A stretch of DNA of 64,000 nt from Streptomyces sp. Root1304. GTDB lineage: Bacteria > Actinomycetota > Actinomycetes > Streptomycetales > Streptomycetaceae. The stretch's first letter is position 1, and every line of letters starts with the position of its first letter. Positions 52,501-62,286 of this stretch are shown piece by piece. The notes under the pieces are model-generated. The model was not told the DNA's origin, searched no databases, and worked only from the letters and a program-made list of their open reading frames with translations. A program made the position numbers and the translations under genes. The stretch lies in assembly GCF_001426405.1 (NCBI RefSeq), contig NZ_LMEP01000026.1, forward strand, positions 327,727 through 391,726. The letters run 5' to 3'.

Positions 52501-53388
52501 GGCGACACCTGGACCGGTCTGCGCAAGCGGGGCGACGCCCCGGACGGCGCCGACTTCGTCCTCGACGCCTTCACCGTCACCGACCTCGGACCGGCCGCCG
52601 AACGCGCCGCCTGCGGCACGCTCTCCCTCGCCGCCCCCGAGACCCTGGAGCCCGGCCGCCCGAACCGGGTCACCGCGACCTTCGGCAACGACGAGGCGGG
52701 CGAGGTCACCGGCGCCCGGGCCGTCCTGACGCTCCCCGAGGGCTGGACCGCCGAACCTGCCGCCCCCGTCGTCCTCGGCACCGTCGCCCCCGGCGGAAAG
52801 GCGACCGCCACCTGGCAGGTCACCCCGCCGGTGGACGCGGCCTACCGGCCGTACCCGCTGACCGCCTCCCTGGCGTACGGCCTCGGGGGCGAGGAGCGGA
52901 AGCTCACCGCCGCCACCACCGTCCGCACCCTGCCCCCGCCGCCCACCGCCGACAGCTGGGCCAGCGACCTGGACTGGACCTCGGCCACCAACGGCTGGGG
53001 CCCCGTCGAGCGCGACCTCTCCAACGGCGAGACCGGCACCGGCGACGGCTCCCCGCTGCGGATCGGGGGAGTGACCTACGCCAAGGGCCTGGGCAGCCAC
53101 GCCCCCGCCACCGTCCGCTACTACCTGGGCGGCCGCTGCACCTCCCTCACCGCCGAGGTCGGCGTGGACGACGTGCAGACCGTCCGGGGCACCGTCCGGT
53201 TCAGCGTGCGCGCGGACGGCACCGAGAAGGTGACGTCCCCGGTCCTCAGGGCCACGGACCCCGCCTGGTCCCTCACCGCCGACGTCACCGGCGCCTCCTA
53301 CGTCGACCTGGTGGCCGACGACGGCGGCGACGGCAACGGCAACGACCACGCGGACTGGGGCAACGCCCGCTTCCACTGCGGAAGCTGA
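49519..53388 (+). CDS. Secreted endo-alpha-N-acetylgalactosaminidase (GH101)
   Basis: A 1289-residue enzyme that releases the Gal-GalNAc core from mucin-type O-glycans. The signal peptide covers residues 1-27 (cut after ALA). The GH101 core has LYIDVYYTHGW with a likely nucleophile at Asp473 and TEWSEKFERASLWSHW with a candidate acid/base at Glu499, then DLDYGGATNKGLNSR. Carbohydrate-binding-type beta domains follow, and the C-terminus is an NPCBM domain (SDLDWTSATNGWGPVERDLS, GLGSHAPATVRYYLGG). The start codon has no ribosome site; GTG 49513 is an alternative. Confidence 0.93.
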   Translation: MPLPNSRRIRAACALATASSAVFALAGPALAEGPATPAPLAGTVTAATPVIGSPLLSVAVAEDFPRVLSYTDRATGARLLGSTAPVTQVVLNGTARTVAVRAAPVLTASSAAYTLAFPELPGVEIDARLSVEGRTTTFRVTAVRDTEAFRVGTLDIPGHDLVSVGSADPGAATAFTRLDPDSTRTADVFARVTDATAADANPVGASYALVNTGQLAAAVESNSSYDKPAGASARDGARFWHQARKQTTATGTETRVGVWSGQWTYRGEGAPQPASGAALPWAKVVVTPDANADGTTDWQDGAVAFRTIGIKAPGSEETPDRVVAHIPFNFASQATHPFLRTLDDVKRISLSTDGLGQFALLKGYGSEGHDSAHPDYGGNYNKRAGGLADLNVLLKEGRKWGADFGVHVNATESYPEAKNFSETLVDRAKPGWNWLNQSYYIDQRRDINSGDLARRFQQLRDETDPNLSTLYIDVYYTHGWIADETMRAVQAQGWNVATEWSEKFERASLWSHWANDLDYGGATNKGLNSRIVRFIRNGEKDVWNNHPVLGQTALVDFEGWTGETDWTAFTANIWQRNLPAKYLQQQKITRWNGNDLTFTGEVRGTVEDGRRTFYDHGRKVLDGEAYLLPWDDGKKLYHYNRSGGTTSWAVPPGAGSYSVYKLTDNGRVKTETVRPVDGKVTLDAVAGQPYVLYPDRAPDQAAPRWGQGTPVKDPGFNDARLDAWTTAGTVVRDTDDRGRNSAKLSGAATASVRQQITRLTPGRRYTASVLIEVEPGATRPTTLSAGGRSVTVERSALQDRVAASDWNGTRFQRAKVTFTAPAGGTTPLKIEAAAGSTATVRVDDVRIVANAPATRAGTLVYEDFEAVDQGWGPFLKGDSGGTTDPRTHIAQLHAPFTQAGWNGKLIDDVIGGAESLKSHDENSGLVYRTAPWTVPMKDGRSYRIEYDYRSSHAGAYEWVTGYDRTDGTSVETRRTPIGQRKADGHFSETVTAGCGDTWTGLRKRGDAPDGADFVLDAFTVTDLGPAAERAACGTLSLAAPETLEPGRPNRVTATFGNDEAGEVTGARAVLTLPEGWTAEPAAPVVLGTVAPGGKATATWQVTPPVDAAYRPYPLTASLAYGLGGEERKLTAATTVRTLPPPPTADSWASDLDWTSATNGWGPVERDLSNGETGTGDGSPLRIGGVTYAKGLGSHAPATVRYYLGGRCTSLTAEVGVDDVQTVRGTVRFSVRADGTEKVTSPVLRATDPAWSLTADVTGASYVDLVADDGGDGNGNDHADWGNARFHCGS

Positions 53389-53422
53389 CACGAGCGGGGC
53401 GGCAGGACGGGGCATCAGGGCA

Positions 53423-53434
53423 GCAAGCGCTTGC
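53423..53434. promoter_or_regulatory. LacI-type palindrome upstream of the PL8 gene
   Basis: GCAAGCGCTTGC is a perfect 12-bp palindrome with the AAGCGCTT core typical of LacI-family sugar regulators. It also sits inside a GGCAGCA/TGCTGCC hairpin (53419-53447) that could end the GH101 transcript. A TTGATT-N17-TTACAC pair lies just downstream. Confidence 0.5.
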
Positions 53435-53525
53435 CCCGCCTGCTGCCGTGCTCATTGATTGCGTCGGAAACAGGGTGTTACACCGGGCGCCGACCGGTCT
53501 CCACCACTTCCCCCGGGAGGCTCCC

Positions 53526-55844
53526 GTGTCCCTGCCCCTCTGGTCCCGCCGCACCTTCCTGAGCACCACGACAGCGGCGGCCCTCACACTCGCCCTCGCC
53601 CCGCAGGCCCACGCGGCGGACGAGTTCGAGACGCTCCGGCTCCGCTGGCTCGACCTCCAGCTCGGCTCCGGCTTCGACGCCGGGGCCGAGCCCTACGCCT
53701 CCCGCCTCGCGGAGACGGGCACCCTCGCCCGTACCTTCCGCGCCGCGATGGCCCCCGCCACGGCCTCCCTCTGGCCCGACGCCCCCTTCGACCCGCCGGC
53801 CGGCATCTCCCAGAGCTACAGCCGCCTCTGGACGATGACGCAGGCGTACGCCCAGCCCGGCACCGGCCTCACCGGCGACACGGGCCTGCTCGCCGACGTG
53901 CTGCGCGGCCTCGACCACCTCTCCGCCACCGTCTACCGGGCGGGCGCGCCCCGCTACGGCAACTGGTGGGAGTGGCAGATCGGCGCCCCCCGCCTCCTCA
54001 TGGACATCGTGGCCGCCCTCCACCCCCACCTCGGCGCCGAGCGGATCGCCGCCGCCTGCGCCGCCGTCGACCACTTCGTCCCCGACACGGTGCTCAGGGA
54101 CTACACCGGCACCTCGACCGGCGCCAACCGCGTCGACCTCTGCCGCTCCGTCGCCCTGCGCGGGGTCGTCGGCGCGAACCCCGCCAAGCTCGCCCTGGCA
54201 CGCGACGCCCTCTCGCCCGTCTTCCCGTACGTCACCCAGGGCGACGGCCTCTACGCCGACGGCTCCTTCGTCCAGCACACCTGGGTCGCCTACTCCGGCA
54301 CCTACGGGCAGGTCATGCTGGACGGCCTCGGCCGGCTCTTCACCCTGCTCGCCGGCTCCACCTGGGCCGTCACCGACCCGAACCGGCAGATCGTCCTCGA
54401 CAGCGTCGAGCAGGCCTACGCGCCCCTCATCTACGACGGACTGATGATGGACAGCGTCAACGGACGCGCCATCAGCCGCGGCTACCTCAAGAACGACGAC
54501 CGCCGGGTCATGCGCTCCGACCACTTCCACGGCCAGGGCGTCATCGCGGCCATGGCCCTCCTCGCGGGCGGGGCCTCCGCCGCCGAGCGGGACCGCTGGC
54601 ACGCGCGCCTGAAGGGGTGGATCGAGCGCGACACCGTCTCCCCGGTCCTCGCCGCCCGTCAGTTCGGCGTCGCCGACCTCGCCCGGCTGCACGCCGTCGC
54701 CGCCTCGCCCGTCCCGGCCGCCCCCGAACCCACCGGCCACCGGCTCTTCGCCGCCATGGACCGGGCCGTCCACCGCCGCCCCGGCTGGGCCGCCAACATC
54801 GCGATGGCCTCGAACCGCATCACGTACTACGAGTGCGGCAACGGCGAGAACCCGCGCGGCTGGCACACCGGCGCCGGAATGCTCTCCTGGTGGACCCCGT
54901 CCCTCGGCGACCAGTACACCGACTGGTTCTGGCCCACCGTCGACCCGTACCGCCTGCCCGGCACCACCGTCTCCACCAAGCGGCTGGCCGACCGGGCGGG
55001 CGGCGAGTGGGGCGCGCCCCGGCCCGCCGTCCGCTGGGTCGGCGGCGCCACCGACGGCGAGTACGCGGCCGTCGGCCAGCACCTCAAGGGCCTCGGCTCC
55101 ACCCTGGAGGCCCGCAAGTCCTGGTTCTGCGCGGCGGACGCCGTGATCTGCCTGGGCGCCGGGATCACCGCCACCGACGGCGTGCCCGTGGAGACGGTCG
55201 TCGACAACCGGCTGCTGGGAGAGGGCGGCACCCGGGCCCTCACCACCGGCGACGGCTGGGCCCATCTGGAAGGCCACGGCGGCTGGGTCCTCCCCGCGGG
55301 CTCCGGGGACCTCCGCACCCTCCGCGAGGACCGCACCGGGGCCTGGAGCGACATCAACACCACCAGTTCCACCGAGCGCGTGACCCGCCGCTACCAGACC
55401 CTCTGGCTCGACCACGGCACGGACCCGGTCGCGGCCTCGTACGTCTATCTGCTGATGCCGGGCGCCTCCCCGCGCACCCTCGCCGCCCGCGCCGCCGACC
55501 CCGACTGGCTGAGCGTTCTCGACAACAGCGCCGAACGGCAGGCGATAGCCGTCCCGTCCCTCGGACTCACCGCCGCGAACTTCTGGGCGGCCGGTACGGT
55601 GGGCCCCCTCACGGTCACCGCGCCCGCGAGCGCCCTCGTCCGCCGCCGCCGCTCGGTCCTCGACCTCAGGGTCTCCGAACCGCTCCGCACGGGGCAGCCC
55701 CTCGAACTCCTCTGGGCGGGCCCGGTCCGCCGGGTGCTCTCGCACGACCCCTCGGTGGAGGTGCTCGCCACCGGCCGCTCACTGCGGCTGCGGATCACCC
55801 CGGGCACCCGGGGCGCCACCCACCGTTGCGAGGTGCTCCTCTAG
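53526..55844 (+). CDS. Secreted polysaccharide lyase family 8 (hyaluronate/chondroitin/xanthan-type)
   Basis: A 772-residue lyase cleaving uronic-acid polysaccharides by beta-elimination. GTG 53526 has GGGAGG upstream. The Tat signal is WSRRTFLSTTT with cleavage after AHA at about 30. The PL8 catalytic triad fits the family spacing: Asn201 (GANRVD), His251 (SFVQHTW) and Tyr260 (YSGTYG), with the aromatic patch NWWEW at 146-150. The beta-sandwich half follows. Together with GH101 it suggests breakdown of animal-type glycans. A LacI-type site is upstream. Confidence 0.93.
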   Translation: MSLPLWSRRTFLSTTTAAALTLALAPQAHAADEFETLRLRWLDLQLGSGFDAGAEPYASRLAETGTLARTFRAAMAPATASLWPDAPFDPPAGISQSYSRLWTMTQAYAQPGTGLTGDTGLLADVLRGLDHLSATVYRAGAPRYGNWWEWQIGAPRLLMDIVAALHPHLGAERIAAACAAVDHFVPDTVLRDYTGTSTGANRVDLCRSVALRGVVGANPAKLALARDALSPVFPYVTQGDGLYADGSFVQHTWVAYSGTYGQVMLDGLGRLFTLLAGSTWAVTDPNRQIVLDSVEQAYAPLIYDGLMMDSVNGRAISRGYLKNDDRRVMRSDHFHGQGVIAAMALLAGGASAAERDRWHARLKGWIERDTVSPVLAARQFGVADLARLHAVAASPVPAAPEPTGHRLFAAMDRAVHRRPGWAANIAMASNRITYYECGNGENPRGWHTGAGMLSWWTPSLGDQYTDWFWPTVDPYRLPGTTVSTKRLADRAGGEWGAPRPAVRWVGGATDGEYAAVGQHLKGLGSTLEARKSWFCAADAVICLGAGITATDGVPVETVVDNRLLGEGGTRALTTGDGWAHLEGHGGWVLPAGSGDLRTLREDRTGAWSDINTTSSTERVTRRYQTLWLDHGTDPVAASYVYLLMPGASPRTLAARAADPDWLSVLDNSAERQAIAVPSLGLTAANFWAAGTVGPLTVTAPASALVRRRRSVLDLRVSEPLRTGQPLELLWAGPVRRVLSHDPSVEVLATGRSLRLRITPGTRGATHRCEVLL

Positions 55845-55995
55845 TCCCGCCGGGGTCCATGTCGGAACCCTACAAACACGAGGGGTGCCTGACTGTTGAC
55901 TCGGGCTGGGCGGGTCCAGGTTCTGTCCAGCCCCACCAGGAATCGACACGGGAGACTGTACGGAGTCGACGGCGGGGTTTTCTTGTCCGGCTTCG

Positions 55996-56001
55996 TAGGG
56001 T
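55996..56001 (+). promoter_or_regulatory. accB -10 box (leaderless)
   Basis: TAGGGT followed by 6 nt and the accB ATG, without a ribosome site; identical in layout to the leuB promoter. Confidence 0.5.
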
Positions 56002-56007
56002 CGACAC

Positions 56008-57591
<1,584 letters not shown>

Positions 57592-57605
57592 GAGGAGTCA
57601 TCCAC

Positions 57606-57809
57606 GTGAGCACCCCTGCCCATCTTCTCCGCGTCGAGAAGGGCCACGCCGACCCCGAGGAACTCGCCGCCATCACCGCGGTGCTGCTCGCTCGCGCGGC
57701 CGCCAAGGCCGACACCGACACCGCGGACGACCACCGCGGCCGCACCACGGCCGGCTGGCGCCGCCTGGAGCGCGAGCACGGCTTCCGCGCCCCGCACAGC
57801 TGGCGCTGA
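57606..57809 (+). CDS. accE: Acyl-CoA carboxylase epsilon subunit
   Basis: A 67-residue protein with the typical core VEKGHADPEELAAITAVLLA and a C-terminal TTAGWRRLERE...SW. Epsilon subunits bind and stimulate the carboxyltransferase ring. GTG 57606 follows an AGAGGAG site. Its place directly after accB fixes the identity. Confidence 0.93.
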   Translation: MSTPAHLLRVEKGHADPEELAAITAVLLARAAAKADTDTADDHRGRTTAGWRRLEREHGFRAPHSWR

Positions 57810-57815
57810 CCGTAC

Positions 57816-57861
57816 GAGGGAGGGCCGGAACCCGGTGGACACCGGGCTCCGGCCCTCCCTC
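57816..57861. terminator. Terminator after accE
   Basis: 14-bp arms GAGGGAGGGCCGGA / TCCGGCCCTCCCTC with an inner CCCGGT/ACCGGG stem. Confidence 0.75.
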
Positions 57862-57886
57862 GCGTCCGCACGCCCGCGGACGGCCG

Positions 57887-57916
57887 GGGCGGGTGGCGAG
57901 TACTCGCCACCCGCCC
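57887..57916. terminator. 30-bp perfect palindrome at the kinase 3' end
   Basis: Arms GGGCGGGTGGCGAGT and its exact complement meet at AGTACT and reach the last base of the kinase stop codon. It likely ends the minus-strand transcript. Confidence 0.65.
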
Positions 57917-59484
57917 TACGGCCAGATCGTCTGCACCAGCGCGTAGACACCCCAGATCAGGGCCGCCACGATGCCGCCCAGGATCAGCAGCGCCGCGCAG
58001 CCCAGCGCGATCTCCCCCTTGGTGAGTGGCTTCGTCTCGGGGACGGCGGCCGGCTCGACGCCCTGGGGCACGGGGCCGGGCGGGTTCGACCCCGTCTGGG
58101 GAGTGGCGGTCCGGGGCGGCGGAACCGACGCCTTGGAGCCACCGCCGGGGGGAGCCGTCCCCCCAGGGGGAGCCGAGGTGGACGGACCGGCCGAGGGCCC
58201 GGAGGTACGGGAGGTGCCGGAGGTGCGCGGCGTGCCGGACGCCCCGGGCCGGGCGGAGGCCCCGGAGGGCGTACCCGGACCGGCGGGCGCACCCGACCCG
58301 GAAGGCGCGGCCGGGCGCGGCACCGAGCCGAGCGGGACGAACACCGAGTCCTTCGTCCCCGCCGAAGCCCCCGCCGGCGCCCCCGCGCCCGTGCTCCGCC
58401 CCGGACCCGCCACGAACGGGTCCGGCTGCCCCGCCGACCGCCGCCCGCACCACGGGCACGCCGTCAGATGACCGGCGTAGTGGTGGTCCGCCGCGTCCGC
58501 GCACTGCACGACCGACTCCCGCGCGTCGTCCAGCGCGTCCAGCCAGACCGCCGAGGACGGCCGCCGCCGGGGATCGCGGATCCCCGGCCCGAACGTCCGC
58601 CGGGCCAGTTCCACCAGCCGGGGCGGCAGCACCTCGGGCGGGAGCAGCTGCGCCGGCACCCGCACCCGGTCCGGCTCGACCAGGAACGACGTCCCGCTCA
58701 TGATGTTGTCCTTGCGGGTCGCCTCCGCGGCGCCGTACAGCGGAGCCCCGTCGAAGGGGTGGTTCCCGCCGGTGATCAGCTGGTAGACGAGGACGGCGAG
58801 CGCGAAGTCGTCCGCGTGCCGGGTCGGCGGCTCCCCCCGCTGCCGCTCGGGGCTCGCGTAGTCGTCGGTGAACACCTCGCAGCCGAAGGACTCACCGGTC
58901 AGCGCGTCCGTGAAGGCGAACGAGTCGCAGTCCAGGAACGTGACGAACCCGTTCCGGTCGACGACCGCGTTGGCGCTCGACAGATCGCCCACCACGAAGC
59001 CCTGCTGATGCAGCTCGGCCGTCATGTACGCCAGGTTCGACGCCACCGCCAGCAGGAACTTCCAGTGCGCCCGGCCCTCGAACCGGCGCAGCCGCACCGG
59101 CTTCTGGAGCAGCCCGCTCAGCTGGGTGTGCGCCGCCGGATCGAGGTACGGCATGCCGTAGCCGATCGGGCTCCCGCCCGCCTCGATCGTGTCCACCGGC
59201 CACACCAGCATCGGCGGCTGACCGGGCGCGAGCCGCTCCCCGGCGAGCGGATCGGCCCGCAGCATCGCGGTGAGCCGGCGCAGCTGGGCGCCGTCGGGGG
59301 TGCGGTTGTAGATCTTGGCGGCGAGGTCGGCGCGCTCGTTCAGCCGCCACACACTGCCCTGCCCGCCCGTCCCCAGCGGTTTCGCCACCCGGGTCACCCG
59401 GGTGCCGTCCCCGAGGGCCAGGCTGAGGCCGTCGAGGGAGAGGTGGTCGTCGCGGTGTCCGCGGTTCTCGTCAGCGGTAGTCAT
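57916..59484 (-). CDS. Protein kinase of a TerY-P-type triad, membrane-anchored
   Basis: A 522-residue kinase-like protein. Gly-rich loop LGTGGQGSVW at 37-46 and Lys57; the catalytic loop reads VGDLSSANAVV at 165-175 and the metal loop LDCD at 184-187 instead of DFG. A Cys/His cluster, ending in CPWC at 343-346, suggests a zinc ribbon; a Pro/Ser/Gly linker and a C-terminal helix at about 490-518 follow. ATG 59484 overlaps the PP2C stop (ATGA). GTG 59499 is an alternative. The altered HRD/DFG motifs leave activity uncertain. Confidence 0.88.
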   Translation of the reverse strand: MTTADENRGHRDDHLSLDGLSLALGDGTRVTRVAKPLGTGGQGSVWRLNERADLAAKIYNRTPDGAQLRRLTAMLRADPLAGERLAPGQPPMLVWPVDTIEAGGSPIGYGMPYLDPAAHTQLSGLLQKPVRLRRFEGRAHWKFLLAVASNLAYMTAELHQQGFVVGDLSSANAVVDRNGFVTFLDCDSFAFTDALTGESFGCEVFTDDYASPERQRGEPPTRHADDFALAVLVYQLITGGNHPFDGAPLYGAAEATRKDNIMSGTSFLVEPDRVRVPAQLLPPEVLPPRLVELARRTFGPGIRDPRRRPSSAVWLDALDDARESVVQCADAADHHYAGHLTACPWCGRRSAGQPDPFVAGPGRSTGAGAPAGASAGTKDSVFVPLGSVPRPAAPSGSGAPAGPGTPSGASARPGASGTPRTSGTSRTSGPSAGPSTSAPPGGTAPPGGGSKASVPPPRTATPQTGSNPPGPVPQGVEPAAVPETKPLTKGEIALGCAALLILGGIVAALIWGVYALVQTIWP

Positions 59485-60284
59485 GTCCGTATCGCCCACA
59501 GGAGAGTCTTGTCGTCCCCGGTCACCCGGGTGATCTGGTCCGATCCGAGAAACTCGGAGAGCCGCCGCTCCTCCTCGTCGTGGTCGTAGTCGGGCCGGGC
59601 GAGCCGGTCGAAGAGATGCCCGAGGAACGCGTCGTGCGGCATCGGGGGCCGCCCGGCCGGCGCCCGCCGCAGCAGGGCCTGGGTCAGTCCGTCCGTGGAG
59701 AGCAGCACCCCGTCGATCCCGTCGTCCCGGACGCAGTCCACCCGGAGCTGCCGGAGCGCGGTGGGCGAGCCCACGAACACCGTCTCGTTCGCGTACTCGC
59801 TGCCCGTGTGCGCCCGCGGCAGCAGGTCGTACGCGGGCCGCTCGGGATCGCCCACGTCGGACCGGACGACCACGAGACCGTCACCGACCGACAGCTGCCC
59901 CAGCCAGCCCGGGGCGAGGACCACCACCGTCAGCGTGGTCGCGTACGGGGCGGGGGAGTCGCCGCACCACCGCAGGAAGGCGGCCCGCACGTCACGGAAG
60001 GCCTCGGTCAGCGCCTCCTTGCGCGCGTGCGCGTCCGGCAGCCGCTCCCAGGGCGTCACCAGCGGCTCGAACGCCCGGGTCGCCAGCCGTACGGCCTGCC
60101 GGGCGCCCTCCTCGGAGCGCGGTGCGCTGCCCGCGCCGTCCGCCACCGCGAGGACCAGCCCCGACGGGGTCCTGCGGACCCGCCACGCGTCCTGACAGGG
60201 CATCCGCTCCCGCAGGTGCCGGTAGCCGATCGCGCTGGTGCCGTGCACCCGCCAGTCCGGGGGCGCCCCGTCGGCCGGCCTCAC
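59481..60284 (-). CDS. PP2C-family protein phosphatase of the triad
   Basis: A 267-residue phosphatase. The metal-binding aspartates are visible in CQDAWRVRR (Asp32), VADGAGSAPRSEEG (Asp49), LLSTDGLTQ and TGDDKTLLW. GTG 60284 overlaps the vWA stop (GTGA) and its own stop overlaps the kinase start (ATGA), so the three proteins are made at coupled rates. It presumably reverses phosphorylation by the neighbouring kinase. Confidence 0.92.
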   Translation of the reverse strand: MRPADGAPPDWRVHGTSAIGYRHLRERMPCQDAWRVRRTPSGLVLAVADGAGSAPRSEEGARQAVRLATRAFEPLVTPWERLPDAHARKEALTEAFRDVRAAFLRWCGDSPAPYATTLTVVVLAPGWLGQLSVGDGLVVVRSDVGDPERPAYDLLPRAHTGSEYANETVFVGSPTALRQLRVDCVRDDGIDGVLLSTDGLTQALLRRAPAGRPPMPHDAFLGHLFDRLARPDYDHDEEERRLSEFLGSDQITRVTGDDKTLLWAIRT

Positions 60285-61069
60285 GCCGGGACCTGCCCGC
60301 CGCCGCGCCGCCGCTTCAGCCGGGCGAAGATCTCCTGGAACTCGGCCTCCGCGGCGCCGCCCTGGGTGGCCTTGGCGCTGTGCGACATCGCCGTGAGCAG
60401 CTCCGCGAACGGGAAGCCGTCCAGCCACGCGTGGTAGTGCGGCGCCAGCTCCTGGAGCACCTCCTCGGCGCCCGCGTGGCGCTCGCCGACGCCCACCGCG
60501 AACAGCCGGAAGCGGCGCTCCTCCTCCGCCCTGCGCAGCTCGGGCAGGAGTTCGCGGTACGCGTGCGAGAACCGGCCCTCCTCGTCGCTCGGGTAGCCGT
60601 CCGTGACGACACAGATCTGCGGGCGGTAGTACGTGAGCCCCTCCGCCCGCAGCCCCGCCTTGTAGTCGGCGACCACCTCCATCGCCAGGCGCAGCGCCCG
60701 GTCGAGGAGCGTCACGCCGTGAGCGCGCAGCACCGGCGGCCGGAACTCGTGGGCCGGTACGAAGGGACTGTGCGGCCACACCGGGGCGGTGGCGCCGAGC
60801 GGGGTGGCCCCCTGCCAGACGGTGATGCCGTCGCCGCCGCCGAAGGTGATCACGGCGACGTCGACGGCGGCGCTCAGCGCCATGTCCTCGGCGAGGCTCT
60901 CCGCCCAGGAACCGAGGGCGGTGTTCAGCGAGGAGATGGCGTCGTTCCGGGTCAGGGACGTCGAGGTGTCCAGGCAGAGCAGCAGCGGCAGCCGCTGGGC
61001 GCTGTCGAACTCGAAGCCCATGTACGGCACGGGGAGCGGGGCTTCGTCGGGCTGGGGCGTGGGAGTCAC
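60281..61069 (-). CDS. TerY-like von Willebrand factor A domain protein
   Basis: A 262-residue single vWA domain with a complete metal-ion site, DTSTS at 34-38, plus the downstream Thr (GVTLLDRAL) and Asp (VVTDGYPSDEE). GTG 61069 has GGAG 5 nt upstream. It is first of the coupled trio. In TerY-P triads this protein is thought to present metal- or phosphorylation-dependent binding to the kinase and phosphatase. Confidence 0.9.
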   Translation of the reverse strand: MTPTPQPDEAPLPVPYMGFEFDSAQRLPLLLCLDTSTSLTRNDAISSLNTALGSWAESLAEDMALSAAVDVAVITFGGGDGITVWQGATPLGATAPVWPHSPFVPAHEFRPPVLRAHGVTLLDRALRLAMEVVADYKAGLRAEGLTYYRPQICVVTDGYPSDEEGRFSHAYRELLPELRRAEEERRFRLFAVGVGERHAGAEEVLQELAPHYHAWLDGFPFAELLTAMSHSAKATQGGAAEAEFQEIFARLKRRRGGGQVPA

Positions 61070-61151
61070 GGCTACTCCGTGGAGCGATGGGTGGTCAGGG
61101 AAGGACGAGCGGGTACGGGGTGGGGCGGTCGTGCGGCGGAGGTGCGGAAGT

Positions 61152-62282
61152 TCAGCGGAGCGGCCCGGCCTGGAACACCGGGGGTTCCGACTCCGGGACG
61201 AGGGTCACGCGGACCCGTTCACCGGGGTACGGGTACGCCGAAGGGGAGCCCAGCCAGTGGGCCCGGCACAGCGCGCCGTCCCACTCCACGTAGCCGTGCG
61301 GGCGCAGCCAGGTCGCGACGGTCGCGACGTCCCGGCGTCCGCCGGCCAGCGCCAGCGTGTCGCGGTCGCGGCCGTCACCGCCGGGGCCCGCGGGCCGGGG
61401 GACGTCGGCTGCCGGATACGCCTCGGATGGGCGCGTCGCGTCGGCGGGGGCGTCGGGGAGCGGGGCGGGCCGGGGAGGCTCGGTACGGGGGAAGGCGGGC
61501 GGACCGGCCTGGGGACGCGTGGGCGGCAGGGCCCGCTGGGAGCCGGGCGCGGGGGCCTGGGGGTAGGGGGACGGAGCGGACCGCGCGGGTGCGGCGCTCT
61601 GCGGGTGCACGGGCGGGGCACCCTGCGGGTGGCCGGACGGCGCGCTCCGGGCCGGCGGGTCGCTCTGCGGCGACGCGGCGGGCTGCTGCGGCTGTGCCTG
61701 CGGGTGCGGGTGCGTCTGAGGGTGCGGTTCGCCGGGCGTGGCCGAGGCCGGGGGCACGCGGTCGTCGGTGCCGGGCCGTTCCTGGACGAAACCCGCACCG
61801 TCCAGAAGGGCGCGCCCGGCCTCCAGCAGCCGGTCGACATGGCCCCAGATCCCGAGGGGGGACGGCGCCGAGGGGCGCTCGGGCGCGGGCATCCCGCCCG
61901 GCCGCCCCGGGCCCTCGGGCCGGCCGTCGGCCTCGGGCCGCGCACCGGGCGCGGGCGTCCCTTCGGGCTCGGTCCGGCCGTCGGGGCCCCGGACCTCCTC
62001 CGGCGGCCGAGCGCCCTCCGGCGTCCGCCGCGGCTCCGGCGTCCGCCCGGACTCGGGGGGCCGTGGCGTGCCGGCGTTCCGCGGGTCCTCCGGGTGCCGG
62101 GCGGGCTCGGGCCCGCGGGGGACCTCCCGCCGTCGGCCGTCCTCCCCGCGGGGGACGTCCCGCCGCCGGCCGTCGTCCCCGCGTGATCCCGAGCGCCACG
62201 AACCCGTACTGGCCCACATGATGGCGAGTGCCGCCCCCAGCGGTACCACCGTGATCGTCAGCAGGACGGCGGCCCATTCCAT
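61152..62282 (-). CDS. Proline-rich single-pass membrane protein
   Basis: A 376-residue protein: helix at residues 3-23 (MEWAAVLLTITVV start), about 270 residues of low-complexity Pro/Arg/Gly/Ala/Gln sequence, and a folded C-terminal 65 residues (TVATWLRPHGYVEWDGALCR, then VTLVPESEPP). ATG 62282 is chosen since GGGAG is 7 nt upstream; ATG 62309 would overlap the preceding gene. No family is recognised. The long disordered part could tether signalling partners at the membrane. Confidence 0.8.
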   Translation of the reverse strand: MEWAAVLLTITVVPLGAALAIMWASTGSWRSGSRGDDGRRRDVPRGEDGRRREVPRGPEPARHPEDPRNAGTPRPPESGRTPEPRRTPEGARPPEEVRGPDGRTEPEGTPAPGARPEADGRPEGPGRPGGMPAPERPSAPSPLGIWGHVDRLLEAGRALLDGAGFVQERPGTDDRVPPASATPGEPHPQTHPHPQAQPQQPAASPQSDPPARSAPSGHPQGAPPVHPQSAAPARSAPSPYPQAPAPGSQRALPPTRPQAGPPAFPRTEPPRPAPLPDAPADATRPSEAYPAADVPRPAGPGGDGRDRDTLALAGGRRDVATVATWLRPHGYVEWDGALCRAHWLGSPSAYPYPGERVRVTLVPESEPPVFQAGPLR

Positions 62283-62286
62283 CCGG

